The position numbers and the translations under genes are program-made. 64,000 bases of DNA, from the NCBI GenBank assembly GCA_002633025.1, contig NMRB01000877.1:117084-181083 (forward strand), given 5' to 3'. This document shows positions 25,408 to 37,068 of this stretch, piece after piece. Positions within the stretch are counted from its first letter, which is position 1, and each line of letters begins with the position of its first letter. Source of the stretch: Notospermus geniculatus (lineage: Eukaryota; Nemertea; Pilidiophora; Heteronemertea; Lineidae). The notes under the pieces were generated by a model that saw only the letters and a program-made list of their open reading frames with translations, had not been told where the DNA came from and searched no databases.

Positions 25408-25562
25408 TTTGTATGTTTCCATCAGGGCCGAATCCATAGTGTTATTGGCCCTGGTAAGTATGGAAGAGGCCATCTCAAGCTGCTCATGTTCCTCACTTGG
25501 ATGGGGTCTTTTACTTCCCTTGTAAAGACACAAGGTACAAGGCACCACGGCTTACTGTCCCA
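25408..25562 (-). mobile_element. tRNA-headed SINE, antisense, head truncated
   Basis: Complement of the standard body, from the CATCAGGGCC tail to CACGGCTTACTGTCCCATG. Confidence 0.85.
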
Positions 25563-26253
25563 TGAATACCCAGTTCAGACATCACATTCATGTGACTAAT
25601 GTAAGATACAAACTGAGTGTTTTTCAGATTTTGGCATTTTAGAATGAGTGTCAGGTGGACATGGATACATCCCCCCCGACCCACCACCCACCTGTTTTGG
25701 CTGACACTGTAGACCACCTTCTCATACATGTGTATCAATTTCAGATTACATATCATGCATTCAGTTCTCCTAGGGTTTTTGTTATTGCACCAGGTGAGAT
25801 CTGCCAGTGTAGTAGACTACATGATATACCTGACTTAACCCTTTGGGGACTGATGACACATATATGTGGCTTTGTACCCAGTACATGTATAATATGGTGG
25901 GTTAAACAAAGATCAGTGGGAGATCGCTGATTGGACGGACCTATCTAAATATTAAATGGAGATAAACACGGTTACGGCCAACCCAAGGAGAGGAGGTGTC
26001 CTTGTGATTGGGAGGGAATTCCAACAGTGAATGGATGGACTAATTGGAAGGCTTCTTCTTAAATGATATATAACTGCATTAAGAAAACAATAGCTCCAGA
26101 TGTAAAATGTTGTTGTCAGTGACTGAATGGCACATGAGCCAGTACAAGAAGCTTTACGAGGTGGCAAGCACCAGATCTTGTCACCTCGTAAAGCCTCCTC
26201 CTGCCCAGCCCTGCTGGCCATCCTCCTTCAACAGATCACCAATGAGCATGCAT

Positions 26254-26487
26254 AGACCTTTCCAACAAAGATAGTGGTCTAGTAGTTCTCCCACGATGTC
26301 GTGGCAATTCACTCTCCAAGCAAGATATAACACTACATAATGTATCCTCTCAGACAATTGTTTTACCTAAAGTTTTGTGCTCACGGCCTCCTTGGCCATT
26401 TTAGCTGGCGAGCGGCCATTGAATGATATTAAGCTTCTGACTTCATAGGGTGAGAACTGTTAGACGGCATCTTTGTTGGAAAGGTCT
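26254..26487. repeat. Fold-back MITE with AGACCTTTCCAACAAAGAT ends
   Basis: Left AGACCTTTCCAACAAAGAT, right ATCTTTGTTGGAAAGGTCT, exact complements; inner GTGGTCTAGTAGTTCTC versus GAGAACTGTTAGAC is imperfect. About 234 bp. Confidence 0.85.
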
Positions 26488-26496
26488 ATTGATGTA

Positions 26497-26716
26497 CAGT
26501 GGTGGGCAAAATTATTCGGACACTAGGTATATCTTAAGATGTTGCCGTACAAAATCTGGTTTCCGTTTTTCACTTGTAATAATTGGAAAAGGTGCACTGC
26601 TCGGAGGAAAATAAAATTGTTTCATTGGTACATTGATTGTTGCCATTTCGATACAAACAACTGAAATATCTATTACCAGTACGTGCCAAGCGTTTGAATA
26701 ATTTGGGCCATCACTG
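26497..26716. mobile_element. Tc1/mariner-type MITE, TA flanks, copy 1
   Basis: Ends CAGTGGTGGGCAAAATTATT and AATTTGGGCCATCACTG, flanked by TA on both sides. It lies 67 bases beyond the INPP5E stop, probably in its 3' UTR. The second copy is at 55570. Confidence 0.88.
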
Positions 26717-26782
26717 TATATGCTGTGGTTCCAACTGATATCTCTCAATCTGTACCAGTTTTCCATGCACCAGAAACAATCT

Positions 26783-26918
26783 CTATTGAACTGAGCACAC
26801 ACTGCTTGATTTCTGTGTCTGCTGGATGGGAACGGGTTCCGTCTCTAAATGTTGAGCTCGACGATTGTTCGCAGCCAAATACACCTCCCGGTTGAAGTTC
26901 CCTGCAGCCAAGGGGATG
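26783..26918 (-). CDS. INPP5E: INPP5E last coding exon (ciliary motif and CaaX box)
   Basis: Acceptor TATTTCAG, phase 2 in, 45 codons including TAG at 26783-26785. Encodes [20 protein letters not shown] and finally SSSVCSVQ. It is separated from exon 8 by a 1.9-kb intron occupied mostly by a tandem-repeat element. Confidence 0.95.
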
Positions 26919-29900
26919 CTGAAATATTAACAGGTTATAATTAGACATAACAAATAAACAGAGGCAGCCGAATATTGAAAATAGTTCACTAATCAATACG
27001 TGGATCAATAATCAATTATGAAACTTATATCAGACTCTGTAATCAATGATCCTTACATCAGATAACAAAAGAACATGAAACAAACCTCCTCCAACGTTCA
27101 GGGCCGTAGGGTCTCCGGGGGGTGAACTTTTAAAGGAAATCTTTCCCACCCCCAAGCTTCAATTTAATGGGAATAAAGTGGTGTTGCTCAATTTGTAGGA
27201 TTTGTAACTCTTTGTGACCCAATAAATGAGGGACCCACGTCATGTTTATCCCGACAGGTTGGCGCTGTGAGCGGTGTGCAGCCATTTCAAGTGTTGATGT
27301 AATGCCAGGCTACCACAGCAAAAGGGTTGTTTTCATGCCAGAAATTAATGGAAATAAAATCAGAAATGAAATGGTCCATGGACCATGTGCTCACTGGGTT
27401 GGACATAATAGTCTAATGACAGAGGGAGGTACATATCAGTTATGAGAAATCTGGGTCAAGTCATTCCCAGAAAAGACTTTGATGATTTTTGGGTTATGCC
27501 ACCTGGCGGCCATATTAGATGTCCGATCGGGCTACAACTTCACATGTACATAAAGGTCATCTGCAGGGGACCACATAGCACATTGGAGCACTTTGGGTCA
27601 AGTCGTTCCTGAGTTACAGCACTTTGATGATTTTCGAGTTACGCCACCTGGCGGCCATATTGGATGTCCGATCGGGCCGAAACTTCACATGGACATAAAG
27701 GTCATCTGCAGGGGGCCACATAGCACATTGGAGCGCTTTGGGTTAAGGCATTCCCGAGTTACAGCACTTTGATGATTTCCGGCTTACGCCACCTGGCGGC
27801 CATATTGGATGTCCGATCGGGCCGAAACTTCACATGGACATAAAGGTCATCTGCAGGGGGCCACATAGCACATTGGAGCGCTTTGGGTTAAGGCATTCCT
27901 GAGTTACAGCACTTTGATGATTTTCGGGTTACGCCACCTGGCGGCCATATTGGATGTCCGATCGGGCCGAAACTTCACATGGACATAAAGGTCATCTGCA
28001 GGGGGCCACATAGCACATTGGAGCGCTTTGGGTTAAGGCGTTCCTGAGTTACAGCACTTTGATGATTTTTGGGTTACGCCACCTGGTGGCCATGTTTGAA
28101 GTCAAATCAGGCCGAAATTTGACATGCATGTAAAGGTCATCTAGATGGAGGTAAATATCAAATTTGAGCACTCTGCGTCAAGCCGTTCCTGAGTAATAGC
28201 ACTTACTTGATTTTCAGGTTACGCCACCTGGCGGCCATATTGGATGTCGAATCGGGCCGAAACTTGGTATTTTTTAAGGTACCCCTCCAATGCATGTTTA
28301 TGCAAGATATGAAGTTGCTCGGTGAAATAATGACAAACTGTGGCAGGTTCGTCACTTTTGTCGAACTTTGACCTCTGTGACCTTGAAAAGTAGGTCAAAT
28401 CAAAAACCCGTTATATATGTTATGTATCCTTATTAGCTACACCTATGATAAAAATTTGAAGATGATCTAGTCATTAGTTCAGGAGTTATTGTACTTTTTG
28501 TGTTTTTGGTTTCCGCCACCTGGTGGCCAAACTGAGAGTCGAATCGGACCGAAACTTGGTGTCGTGGGTCATCTGACCTAGGGGTATATATGTACCAAGT
28601 TTCAGATCAATAGCTCCAGCGGTTACAAAACGTGCCCTGCTAACGGACAACGACGGACGACGACGACGACGACGGACGACGACGGACGACGGACGCTGCA
28701 CCATCGTAATAGCTCACCCCAGTGAGCTAAAAAGAAAGTTCGGTTGCATTGCTCGCAACGCCACACCATTGATCCAAACTTTACCCCGTACTTACTTGTC
28801 ACGTCCTGGTCTCACATCAACTTCATAGAGGCCATAAACGGGACGATGATCGGACAATTTGATGTTTTCGACAGAATCGTAGTTAAGACACACGATACCA
28901 TGCTTCTTTCTTGAGCGGAAAAGAATACGATCCTGAAGAAAATGATGGTAAACAATGAAGTAAGTGATTACAACAGGGGGCAAACCCCTCCTAGCACAGG
29001 GGACAAGTCCCTCCTACCACAGGGGGCAAATCCCTCCGGCCACCTTAGGTTTTGGTCACATTTGAACCCTTCCTGACTTGTGCTGGTGATGGAACAGAAA
29101 CTTCCTGTTCAGACCAAAAACCCAAACTTTAACTTTAAGAACTTGAAGAAGATAACTCACCGTATAGGAAGGTATCCTAAGTTTTGCTGACGTGTCGTAC
29201 TCATCTGTACCGATGTCGTATTTATAGGTCGGTGGAAAATCAATTCGTCCCTCGAGGAATTTGGAGAATGCTTTTCCTGAGAAAAAAAAAAGGGCGAAAA
29301 GAAATCAGTGCGAGTCATTTGGTGTCAATCCTAAAGTTATGTGCATACAAGAGCTTTTATTGACTGCGTGATCTTAGCCACAATCATCTTCAAGAGGGAA
29401 CAATCAACAAGAAATCTCTGTGTGCACCTGAGGCTGCAAGAAGTTAGTGCACCGAGGTGCAGCCGGAAATGCAAAGATCAAAAGTTTTTTTACATTTGCC
29501 ACAGCCGTATACGCTGCAGCAACCATAAGACATAAGGCCGCGCAAGCACTTCTCACCTGCACACTATTGGAATTTACCTGCGGTCTCTTGCTATTGTACC
29601 AATTTAAATTGCCTCTTTTTTGTCACGTGATGCCGTTAAAATCCTGCCGAATTCACCATGGAGGTGCTCATTCTTTGTTTCTTGCACCCTCGTGTTCACA
29701 CAGTGGCGCAACCTTTTAGAGGACTGTCTGACCTGACTTAGCGGGTCCCATACAGCATATCTGATCAGCAGTCAGCTATGTTTTGCCAGTTTTATGAAGC
29801 GACCACTCACCTTCATTCCGAGCCTTCAGTAACTCGTCCCCCAACAACAGATCTTCGTAATTCGGATGTCTCTTTTCCTTAATCGCATTCATGACTCGAT

Positions 29901-32900
29901 CGACGATGTGCCGATCTCTCTCAATACGGAAGTTGAGGTCACCATTCCAAAAGACGGCATCGAAACGTGCTGTCACATCATTGGCTGAAACGTGAGTCAA
30001 TGGAAAATAAAGACAAATACACCACAGGTTTTTCTCAAAAGATGGATTTCCCTTCAGCCAGTTATTTAATAAAGTGGGAACTGTACACAAATTCGGATAC
30101 GTATATAATTTACAAGAGTGGCGGTCAAGGAAAACCTGTCGGATGTCACTGAATGATCAACAAGGGCTGTCAGATTCCTTGTGCATTGATCTGCGATTAT
30201 TTACCTGTTACCAAAAATATTTTTGCTGTTATGAACTGTATTTCAGCAGTTATTGAAATGTACGGGTTCACCAATGTTATTAACGGGTTCACCAAAGTTA
30301 CACTTTCCTCAAACATGACATCCGACGACTGCCTCATTTATGTATGAAATTTCTACGGACTAACCTTTTGTTCCATGCCAGACCTGCTCCTCTGACTTTG
30401 GTAATTTAAGACCTGTTACTGTCTTCTGGTAATCTTCCAGCCTCATCAAGTATTTGCCATCATCTGCTGTAGGAATGAATAAGTGAAACTCTGGTCAAGC
30501 TACAACTACAGGTTAGAAGGTTACAGGACAGTTACTAAAGGAGATTTGAAGATGAAAGCTGGGAAAACTATCTTGCCATGTGTGCCCGCTCCAGCAACAG
30601 CAGGCACTTGTCGCAAGAGATCATCATTGGTCATCAGTTTACTCGAACAAGTATCACCACTGCTGTCCACTACTTGTTGTCATAACCTGTAGAGACGTAC
30701 ACTTCAGCTATTGCGTTGGTGAGCTCGTTAACCCTTTCCTCAGTTGCAACAAGCACCTACTTTTGTTAGAGCGGGTCAGTGAGGCCGGTGAGTGGAAATG
30801 GAAGATGTGGTTTTTCCTCTGCAAAATTCTGAACTAAGCTTTGTTAGTCATTAATGTAGCAAACTACGAACACGCGAGCTTGGACACACGAGTTTTTCTG
30901 CTGTTTTTTCATCCAATAAATATATTGAGCTCTGACAGATCTATGTTATTATACATTATTCCTTGTGGCGATTTTGTGTAATTTGCAACCACTCCGAAGA
31001 AACCGTCCATGAAGTGGACTCAGATTGAGAGAAGTGAAGTCACGACATGAAGTGTGCATGATGACAAACTAGAGTTCAGTTGAGTCTGCATGCAGACTCT
31101 GGAGTCTCCGCCACGCGTCGCGTGTCACACACATGCACGGCCAATTTTGACTTTGAGCCGCCATTCCACATGAAAGAACGAATGTAAGATTTTATTGATG
31201 AAAGTGACGTAAACTGAACTGGAAACTGTTTATTTGATGTATTTTAATCCACTCTGCTTCGCACAATTTGACTAGTTTGGTTCCCGAACCCACCGCTAGG
31301 GCTATGAGGGTTCGGTATTGGCTTCTGGCCGCACCGAGATTTCTGGTGTCTGACGTCACGAGACACTCTCCAACCGCAAGGGAGACACTCTCCAACCCAC
31401 GCCGTTATCAGGTGATCAGTACACAAAATGGTGGAATACATTATGCGACGTCAACGAGAGAATCTCCAACTGAATTTTCTTAGGGGTTTGATGGAGGTGA
31501 GTTTGAGTCTTGCTGCAGAAGCAACACAATTTGCCTTGAATGCCTTTTCGAGAGCATAACGCTTTTATTTCCCCGACCTTTTCTGCACATGATATGTACG
31601 CGGTGCCTCCCCGCCTAACACACATGCATGCACAGGTCACCGCCGAATTCCACCAACAATTCAGCAAGTTTGTCGTTTTTACCAGCCTCTGAATCAAATA
31701 AACTTCTCCGCTTCTCGATGGTTGCGTTCCCGGCCGAAAACATTAGGCTTTTCCCTTGAACACGTTGAATTCGCTTTGTGACATTTGCCAACCACGTGCC
31801 TATGTTTACATAGTGATTCTAAAAATAGTAACGCCATATAAGGAAATGCTCGGAAGCCAATACCGAACCCTCATAGCCCTAGCGGTGGGTTCGGGAACCA
31901 AACTAACAATCTAACTTCCGAAAGTGTCCGAGAATAGGGCACATTTTTCAGTGACGGCGGTCGGTCCTATTCTCGGACACCATCCCCATCCCGCCATGTC
32001 CTCGGACAGTTGCTTTTTGTGACCAAAATGTCAAAAGGAATTACAGTTTCGTTAGGGCCTACCAAAAAACAGAATGCCGATCGGGAAATGGGGGATATGC
32101 CGAGTTGGATGTACACGTTCGTCCATCATGTCCATGTCGTCATGTTCGTCAGCATGTCGTCCATGTCGTCAGGCTGGGATCATACGGCAGTCGTGGCGCA
32201 AAACATCGTCGTAAACATCAGCATGGATAAATTAAACAACATACACCCGACGTGGAAATGAAAGAATACTAGCAGTCACAAATCCTGACACCGGAATATT
32301 TTATTGAAAGACAGTTTCGTCCAAACTTCGTGTTATATGCTGATAAAATTACGACACTGCAAGGAGCCCGTGAAGCACTGCAGAATGCACACACGCATAG
32401 GCACGTAAGCCTCCTGGTCTGAGGTTGGTTTGGGCCGAGAAAGTTTCCTAGCTAACACAAGAGTCTCCGCTCGACCACTACGTGGCGTGGCGGAGACTAA
32501 TTAAACGGTAGGGTTCAACACAGTGCCGGTTCTTCACACCAAGAGAAATTACCTCAAAGTGAATCAGGACACAACGTCACAAGGGAACCTTACTTACATT
32601 TAAAATGTGAGTTTACAAATAGGAAAGACGTCCCAAATATTGTGAAGCAGATAGCAACGCTTCCCTTGGTTCGAACAGCAGTCCGGGTTGACAGATGGTC
32701 ATCCTCGGGGACTGCAAGTAGAAAGAACGCATAGTGAAAACACTGAGTACAATAATAAAACCACATGAGTGGGATTTCCGAGGTAACAGAACACATGAGT
32801 GGTGATCTTTTGACAAAAGATCACCACGAAGTGTTCTGCTACCTTGGAAATCCCGTAAGTTGGTTTTGTTTATCATCTACCAAAATAAACACACAAAATG

Positions 32901-35865
32901 AGTAAAATACCCAACTAATGACCCTCGTATCACCACATATCAGTAAACCATCATTATTTTGGGGATTAAGATATTTTTGACTTGCTAAGATCTTCGCACC
33001 AGGGACGTGTGGGCCTAATGGCCTGAAATACTCATCCTGTAGCGTAACATGATCAGGTTAGGGGCACAATAATAAGATCACATGGACCGGGCTTCATGTA
33101 AGAAGGACGTGATCACACGCCCTCGACATCACATCGAGGAGCTTCATCAATTGCACTCCTCAGCATCGGAGAAATCAGAGGAAGAAGAAAACGGCCATTG
33201 AGTGGAACTCACCAGAGCAGAACCATATGAGATCTCTCCTGATGAATATTGATATACTAAGGTTGCCGTGGTGGGCGGAGTGGTACAAGACGTGTGATGG
33301 ACCGAGTGTCTCCTGTAGTCTAATCTCCCATTCTTGACGATCAGGACATGACTCCTGGGTACCAATCACACAGAGATCAGCCATGAAGTCCACCGTCTCC
33401 GGCAACAAAAAGTCGTTGAGTGATGTTGGCAGATCCTGAAAGAGGTGGAGAAAGGTATCATACGAAATCTGAGGTAGAGAAGACCCGTGGCTGATCCTGT
33501 CTACATGGAGATAACAGCATGCGACGGGCAAAGCCTGATTTTTGGGGAGCCTTGATGGCCGAGAGGTTATCATGTTCGCTTAGCAAGTGGTAGGTCCTGG
33601 GTTCGAATCTGGCCTGGGCCATGTAGGATTAATCATCCCTGGCTCTTCAAGGGCAAGTAAAAGACCCCATCCAAGTGAGGAACATGAGTAGCTTGAGATG
33701 GCCTCTTCCATACTTACATGGGCCAATAATACAGTATGGCTTCGACCCTGACGGAAAAATCTAATACAATATACTGATACAATACACAGAGCCCTATTGT
33801 CATTCACATTTCATCAACTCAGAATCATGACTGAGGACGTCAGTCATGTAATAAGGGAGAGGGACAAACCTTTGGTCCTTTCTCAGCAACATTCCAAGAA
33901 GCCACAAAAACTTTCATCTTCTTGTCAGGAAAACATCTCAGTAACTCATCGTTGCCAAGCAACGAATTCTGGTTGATGCTGCCAACGAGGAAACTCCTGG
34001 AAAGAGGGAAAATACGGAGAGTGAACAGTGAACTCTGTAATCAGCGTTGTTCAATCAACTATCAAACAATCTGTATACTTGTAGTTCAGTGTGATTCCAG
34101 GTGCATAATTTTCAGATGAAATATAAAGAAACATTGTATGTTTGTTCTGTGTAGGATGCCATACGACATCATTGTCTATGTGCCTTTACATTGCGCAAGT
34201 CGCCATATGGCATCCTAGTATTATCACCCAACACATACCCACGCCACACTCCGTAACCATGGTAATCCCTACTCTACCATCTGCTCTGTTTATCCTGGCG
34301 GATGGGGAGTCCTACACTTGAATCCCAGGGCGATTCTTGAATAAACTGGTACCGGTACATGTACATGTGTGCGGTGATCTAGGAAAACCCGTCAGATATC
34401 GCTGAATGATCAACAATGTCTGTCAGATTGCATGTGCATTCATCTGCTACTGTTTACCTGTTACGAAGTACACTTAAGCTATTGAAATGTACGGGTTCAC
34501 CAAGTTCATTAAAACTTTTCTCAAATGCGACATCCGATGGGTTTTCCTATAGATTGCCCCACAAATATGCACTCATACTGTTCTAAGTACACGTACTAAC
34601 CTTTCCCTGGCAGTTTTTGTAGATATTGGTTGCAGTGAGCAAACAGTCGTATAGGATTTCTGAGACATAGAATCCAGAGCCTGACCAGCAGAGCGTGTTT
34701 GTGATGACGCACGGATCATCCGTGATGTTTTAGAGAAAGTCGTATCGAAGGTTCCACTGCCAAAAGATGTATTAGCAGTCATTCCTAGTGTTGATATATC
34801 AGGTGTGAATGGACGGCTTGTTGGCACGGGAGATGAACGCGACTCTGATTGTGCCATGAATTGACGGACTTTCTCTTGTGCAGATGGCGTGCTCGTTAAC
34901 AAGTGTCTGTACTGGTCATGGACCTCACGAGCTTCTGGGTCCTCCTCTAACATATCACTTCCAACATTCTTCGACATATATGCAGCAAATGGATCAGGAG
35001 TCCCTGCTTTCTCTGCTTCTTCATGTTTCTCCAACATGCCGAGAATTTCATTGTTCGTATCACCAAAATCAACATTCCCAGAATCATCACTATCATTGTC
35101 CACATCCATTCGCTCCGCAGCTGCAGCAGCAGCAGCAGCGTAATCAAAACCACTGTTATTGGGTGACGGGGAGTGATGTCTTGGCGACGGTCTGCGACCA
35201 AAGTTATTCAAATCCATTTTCTCCCCAGGACTGAGTTTCCGTACATGTCCTGTCTCAGGATCAACTTCCTCATCGGAGGAGTTCTCATCAAAGTTCCTTT
35301 TTTCACCTTTAAAATTGACTTCAGAAGAACTACCTGCTTCTACTTTCAACGCCTGAAATCTCTCCATAGTATCATCCGATGGCCTATGTACTGACCGTTG
35401 GTATGGACCCAGATTTGCACCAGAATACTCCACAGGAGTTATGCCAGAATTACTGTAGGATTTACTGTACACTGCATTACTAGGGTCTCTGTAGTCGGCA
35501 CGAGAATCCACCATGTCAATATCACGATGTAACCGATCCAGTCTAGGTGACACACCCACATTAGGCCGAACTCCAAGATTTATATCACTATCTGCTCCTA
35601 TTACATCAGCATCAACTTGGTCACTTCCATACCGTGTTGAGGCTTTGATTCGTGGGGATATACTGGGTCTAAACTCTGTATCCTCTGCGCCAGAACGTCT
35701 TAGAGAATCATCATCAGGCAACAAACCAAGCGAACCTTTTGACCCGTAATCACTCTCACCATCCGAACCTTTCTTCTTCCTTGCAGCAAATCTCGAAAGA
35801 GCCGACTTTTTCTTCTTGGCAGCGGTTCTTGGTGTATCTGTTTCATCAGCACCCATCAACTCCAT
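26783..35865 (-). CDS. INPP5E: INPP5E, inositol polyphosphate-5-phosphatase E, complete coding region
   Basis: Nine coding exons on the minus strand (34601-35865, 33870-33996, 33213-33435, 32598-32711, 30365-30466, 29811-29984, 29161-29276, 28796-28932, 26783-26918) join in phase into 797 codons plus stop. The family removes the 5-phosphate of PI(4,5)P2 and PI(3,4,5)P3 and acts in the primary cilium. The first 430 residues are low-complexity and Ser/Asp-rich. The phosphatase domain then shows the family motifs: [29 protein letters not shown], the catalytic [17 protein letters not shown] and [12 protein letters not shown]. The tail has FNREVYL, matching the human ciliary-targeting FDRELYL. It ends in the CaaX box CSVQ (human CSVS), predicting farnesylation. 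Human INPP5E is 644 residues; the extra length is in the N-terminal tail. A further non-coding 5' exon is likely because an acceptor lies just upstream of the ATG. Introns hold large repeats. Confidence 0.97.
27364..28730 (+). repeat. 1.37-kb element with ~146-bp tandem array, copy 1
   Basis: Starts AAATGAAATGGTCCATGGAC and ends CACCCCAGTGAGCTAA. Six tandem units of about 146 bp, each with GCCACCTGGCGGCCATATT, lie at 27500-28240, then a unique tail and a CGACGGACGA simple repeat. It fills most of the last INPP5E intron. The subterminal sequences GCTCACTGGG and CCCAGTGAGC are inverted. Confidence 0.92.
28796..28932 (-). CDS. INPP5E: INPP5E coding exon 8 (SDHRPV motif)
   Basis: Encodes [12 protein letters not shown] and [20 protein letters not shown], with the catalytic His of SDH. 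An apparent stop right after GRDK is the intron: the donor GTAAGT begins two bases into the Asn codon. Confidence 0.97.
29161..29276 (-). CDS. INPP5E: INPP5E coding exon 7
   Basis: Phase 1 in, phase 0 out. Encodes [20 protein letters not shown] and [10 protein letters not shown], ending just before the DR of motif PSYTDR. Confidence 0.97.
29811..29984 (-). CDS. INPP5E: INPP5E coding exon 6 (catalytic WxGDxNxR)
   Basis: Encodes [20 protein letters not shown] with the catalytic Asp and Asn, then the helix [18 protein letters not shown]. Phase 1 in and out, donor GTGAGT. Confidence 0.96.
30112..30335 (+). repeat. GGAAAACC..GAAATGTACGGGTTCACC repeat
   Basis: Shares GGAAAACCTGTCGGATGTC, CTGAATGATCAACAAGGGC and GAAATGTACGGGTTCACCAA with 34373-34556, 44238-44400 and a fragment at 51066-51120. 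Confidence 0.7.
30365..30466 (-). CDS. INPP5E: INPP5E coding exon 5
   Basis: Phase 1 in and out. Encodes [19 protein letters not shown] and [14 protein letters not shown] (human DGK..RLLDYTRTVQALVLPR). A NAG-NAG acceptor leaves 30463 as an alternative start that would break phase. Confidence 0.9.
31065..32500. repeat. GGAGACT-ended repeat, copy 2, interrupted
   Basis: Same outer sequence as 3725-4524, split by an insertion at 31273-31905. It occupies the INPP5E intron between exons 4 and 5. Confidence 0.88.
31273..31905. mobile_element. 633-bp element with perfect 53-bp TIRs, nested
   Basis: 31273-31325 and 31853-31905 are exact inverted copies, beginning TAGTTTGGTTCCCGAACC. The flanking 10 bases (ACAATTTGAC and ACAATCTAAC) match at eight positions, and the empty-site copy near 3928-3936 has the site once. 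Long TIRs with a 9-10-bp duplication fit a non-autonomous Mutator-like element. Confidence 0.88.
32598..32711 (-). CDS. INPP5E: INPP5E coding exon 4
   Basis: Phase 1 in and out, donor GTAAGT. Encodes [19 protein letters not shown] and NSHFK, the core strand pair of the endonuclease/exonuclease/phosphatase fold. Confidence 0.95.
32768..32856. repeat. Hairpin repeat, 89 bp
   Basis: GGGATTTCCGAGGTAACAGA..GTGGTGATCTTTTG pairs with CAAAAGATCACCAC..TGCTACCTTGGAAATCCC. It lies in the INPP5E intron between exons 3 and 4. Confidence 0.85.
33213..33435 (-). CDS. INPP5E: INPP5E coding exon 3
   Basis: Phase 0 in, phase 1 out. Encodes [17 protein letters not shown], then VIGTQES with the metal-binding Glu, and [13 protein letters not shown], almost identical to human. 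Confidence 0.97.
33546..33783 (+). mobile_element. tRNA-headed SINE in an INPP5E intron
   Basis: Head AGCCTTGATGGCCGAGAGGT, B-box GGGTTCGAATCTGG, standard body, tail AATCTAATACAATATACTG. Confidence 0.9.
33870..33996 (-). CDS. INPP5E: INPP5E coding exon 2
   Basis: Phase 2 in, phase 0 out. Encodes [14 protein letters not shown] and the start of the phosphatase fold, [15 protein letters not shown] (human ..FLIGS.., IFVATWNM). Confidence 0.95.
34373..34556 (+). repeat. GGAAAACC-type repeat copy
   Basis: Starts near TGATCTAGGAAAACCCG and ends CATCCGATGGGTTTTCCTA, so the ends are inverted. It lies 45 bases from the INPP5E exon 1 donor. Confidence 0.7.
34601..35865 (-). CDS. INPP5E: INPP5E coding exon 1 (disordered N-terminal tail)
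   Basis: 421 codons plus two bases. The exon itself starts at about 35884 after acceptor CTATTTCAG, so the ATG is 19 bases into an internal exon. The chain begins [12 protein letters not shown], then a Lys-rich patch, then long Ser/Asp/Arg/Pro stretches and an eight-alanine run encoded by an AGC-type triplet repeat near 35118-35142. Only its last residues adjoin the conserved domain. Donor GTTAGT. Confidence 0.9.
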
Positions 35866-35941
35866 TTTTTGGCTTCAGCACCCTCTGAAATAGAAATGAA
35901 ACAATGCTTGAACAACATCACCATCATCTTGTGAGAATATG

Positions 35942-36208
35942 CAGGGTTTCCGCCAGAGAAAAATTAGAGTACGGAGAAAAACAATTTTTAATTTTTTTTT
36001 ATTTTTTTTTTCAAAAATTTTTTTAAAAAATTTTCAAACAGGTTTTAAACGATATTTGGTGCCATTTTAGGCATATTTTGAAGCATAAAATCCCCGCGCT
36101 GGTGATATCACTTCATGGAAAAATGGTTACCCAACGTTTTTGAGGGTATGGATCCATACCCTGGAAAAATTTAAGGGTACGGAATTTTACCCTCTGGCGG
36201 AAACCCTG
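35942..36208 (+). mobile_element. CAGGGTTTCC MITE copy 2, TSD ATATG
   Basis: 267 bp with perfect 5-bp duplication ATATG (35937-35941 and 36209-36213). Inserted about 57 bases upstream of the acceptor of the first INPP5E coding exon. Confidence 0.92.
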
Positions 36209-37068
36209 ATATGACAGGTTTGCAAAGAAACTCAAGTCGCAGTGCGAATGGGTCCACAGATAAGGATGTTCCACATAGGCCTACCATACCAGGGGCAAAT
36301 CCAGGATTTCATAAATAAGAGGGGCGCCCTCGGTAGGGCCTACTGCGGAGTGCGGTGATCGTGAATTTCAATGATTTGCTCCAAATTTCAAAATTTCACG
36401 GTCGATTTTACAGATTTGTTGGCCAAAAGGGAGGCAAGTGTCCGGGGCGCCCCCTCTGGCCTCTGGATTTGCACCTGCATAGATAGGCCTACGGTAGGCA
36501 TAGCCCTTGGCGTTGCCGTTGGCATTCCATTAGGCCTAGGCCCTCGACCACCCTAACCATGCTAACATCAATCATCAACGTCAACAACAAACGACACCAT
36601 GACGGGGGATGTCAACACATCACCATGTGATCACTACTGACATGTCATGTCATGTTTCACTTTCAGTTTCATCATCAATGTTCATCTAGAATAGAATGAA
36701 CATGCTGAGGCCTATTTGAAAAAGAGATGCATCCTCATCATGATCTTGACATGCATGAACCATGACATGTTGATCCTATGTGAAATCATTGGTGGACAAC
36801 GCTTGAATGCACATGCACTGCATGCAGTGCATGATGTATGCATGTATGTAGGCCTATGAATCCATTCCGTGATTTTGTCATCATATCTCCCTCGAGCAAA
36901 AACTCGCTCTCTATTCTCGAAATTTTCACGATATATCCCATAACTGGTGTTTTTCCTGTAGCCTGATACTTACTCTTACATAAACAACTTTAATTACGAA
37001 ACATAAGACGTGTGATCATGAATATTTGACAACTTTTTCCGAGCTATTTTATCACATTTTTGTTTTGC

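Larger units (their letters stand above)
23947..26782. other. Intergenic region between SCAI 5' end and INPP5E 3' end
   Basis: Should contain the SCAI promoter (24.0-24.5 kb; no clear motif seen) and the INPP5E 3' UTR (below 26783; no AATAAA recognised). The rest is the tRNA-like fragment, a SINE, and two MITEs. Confidence 0.5.

Noticed and set aside
27480-28260. Regular ~146-bp repeats as a possible CRISPR array
   Set aside because: The whole unit is repeated with no unique spacers, and the genome is eukaryotic.
28486-28704. Arg-rich minus-strand frame (also 50167-50490)
   Set aside because: It is the antisense of the CGACGGACGA simple repeat and tail of the 1.3-kb element, present in both copies.
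34878-35394. Plus-strand frames opposite INPP5E coding exon 1
   Set aside because: Shadows of the real minus-strand exon; the alanine/serine runs come from the same triplet repeat.
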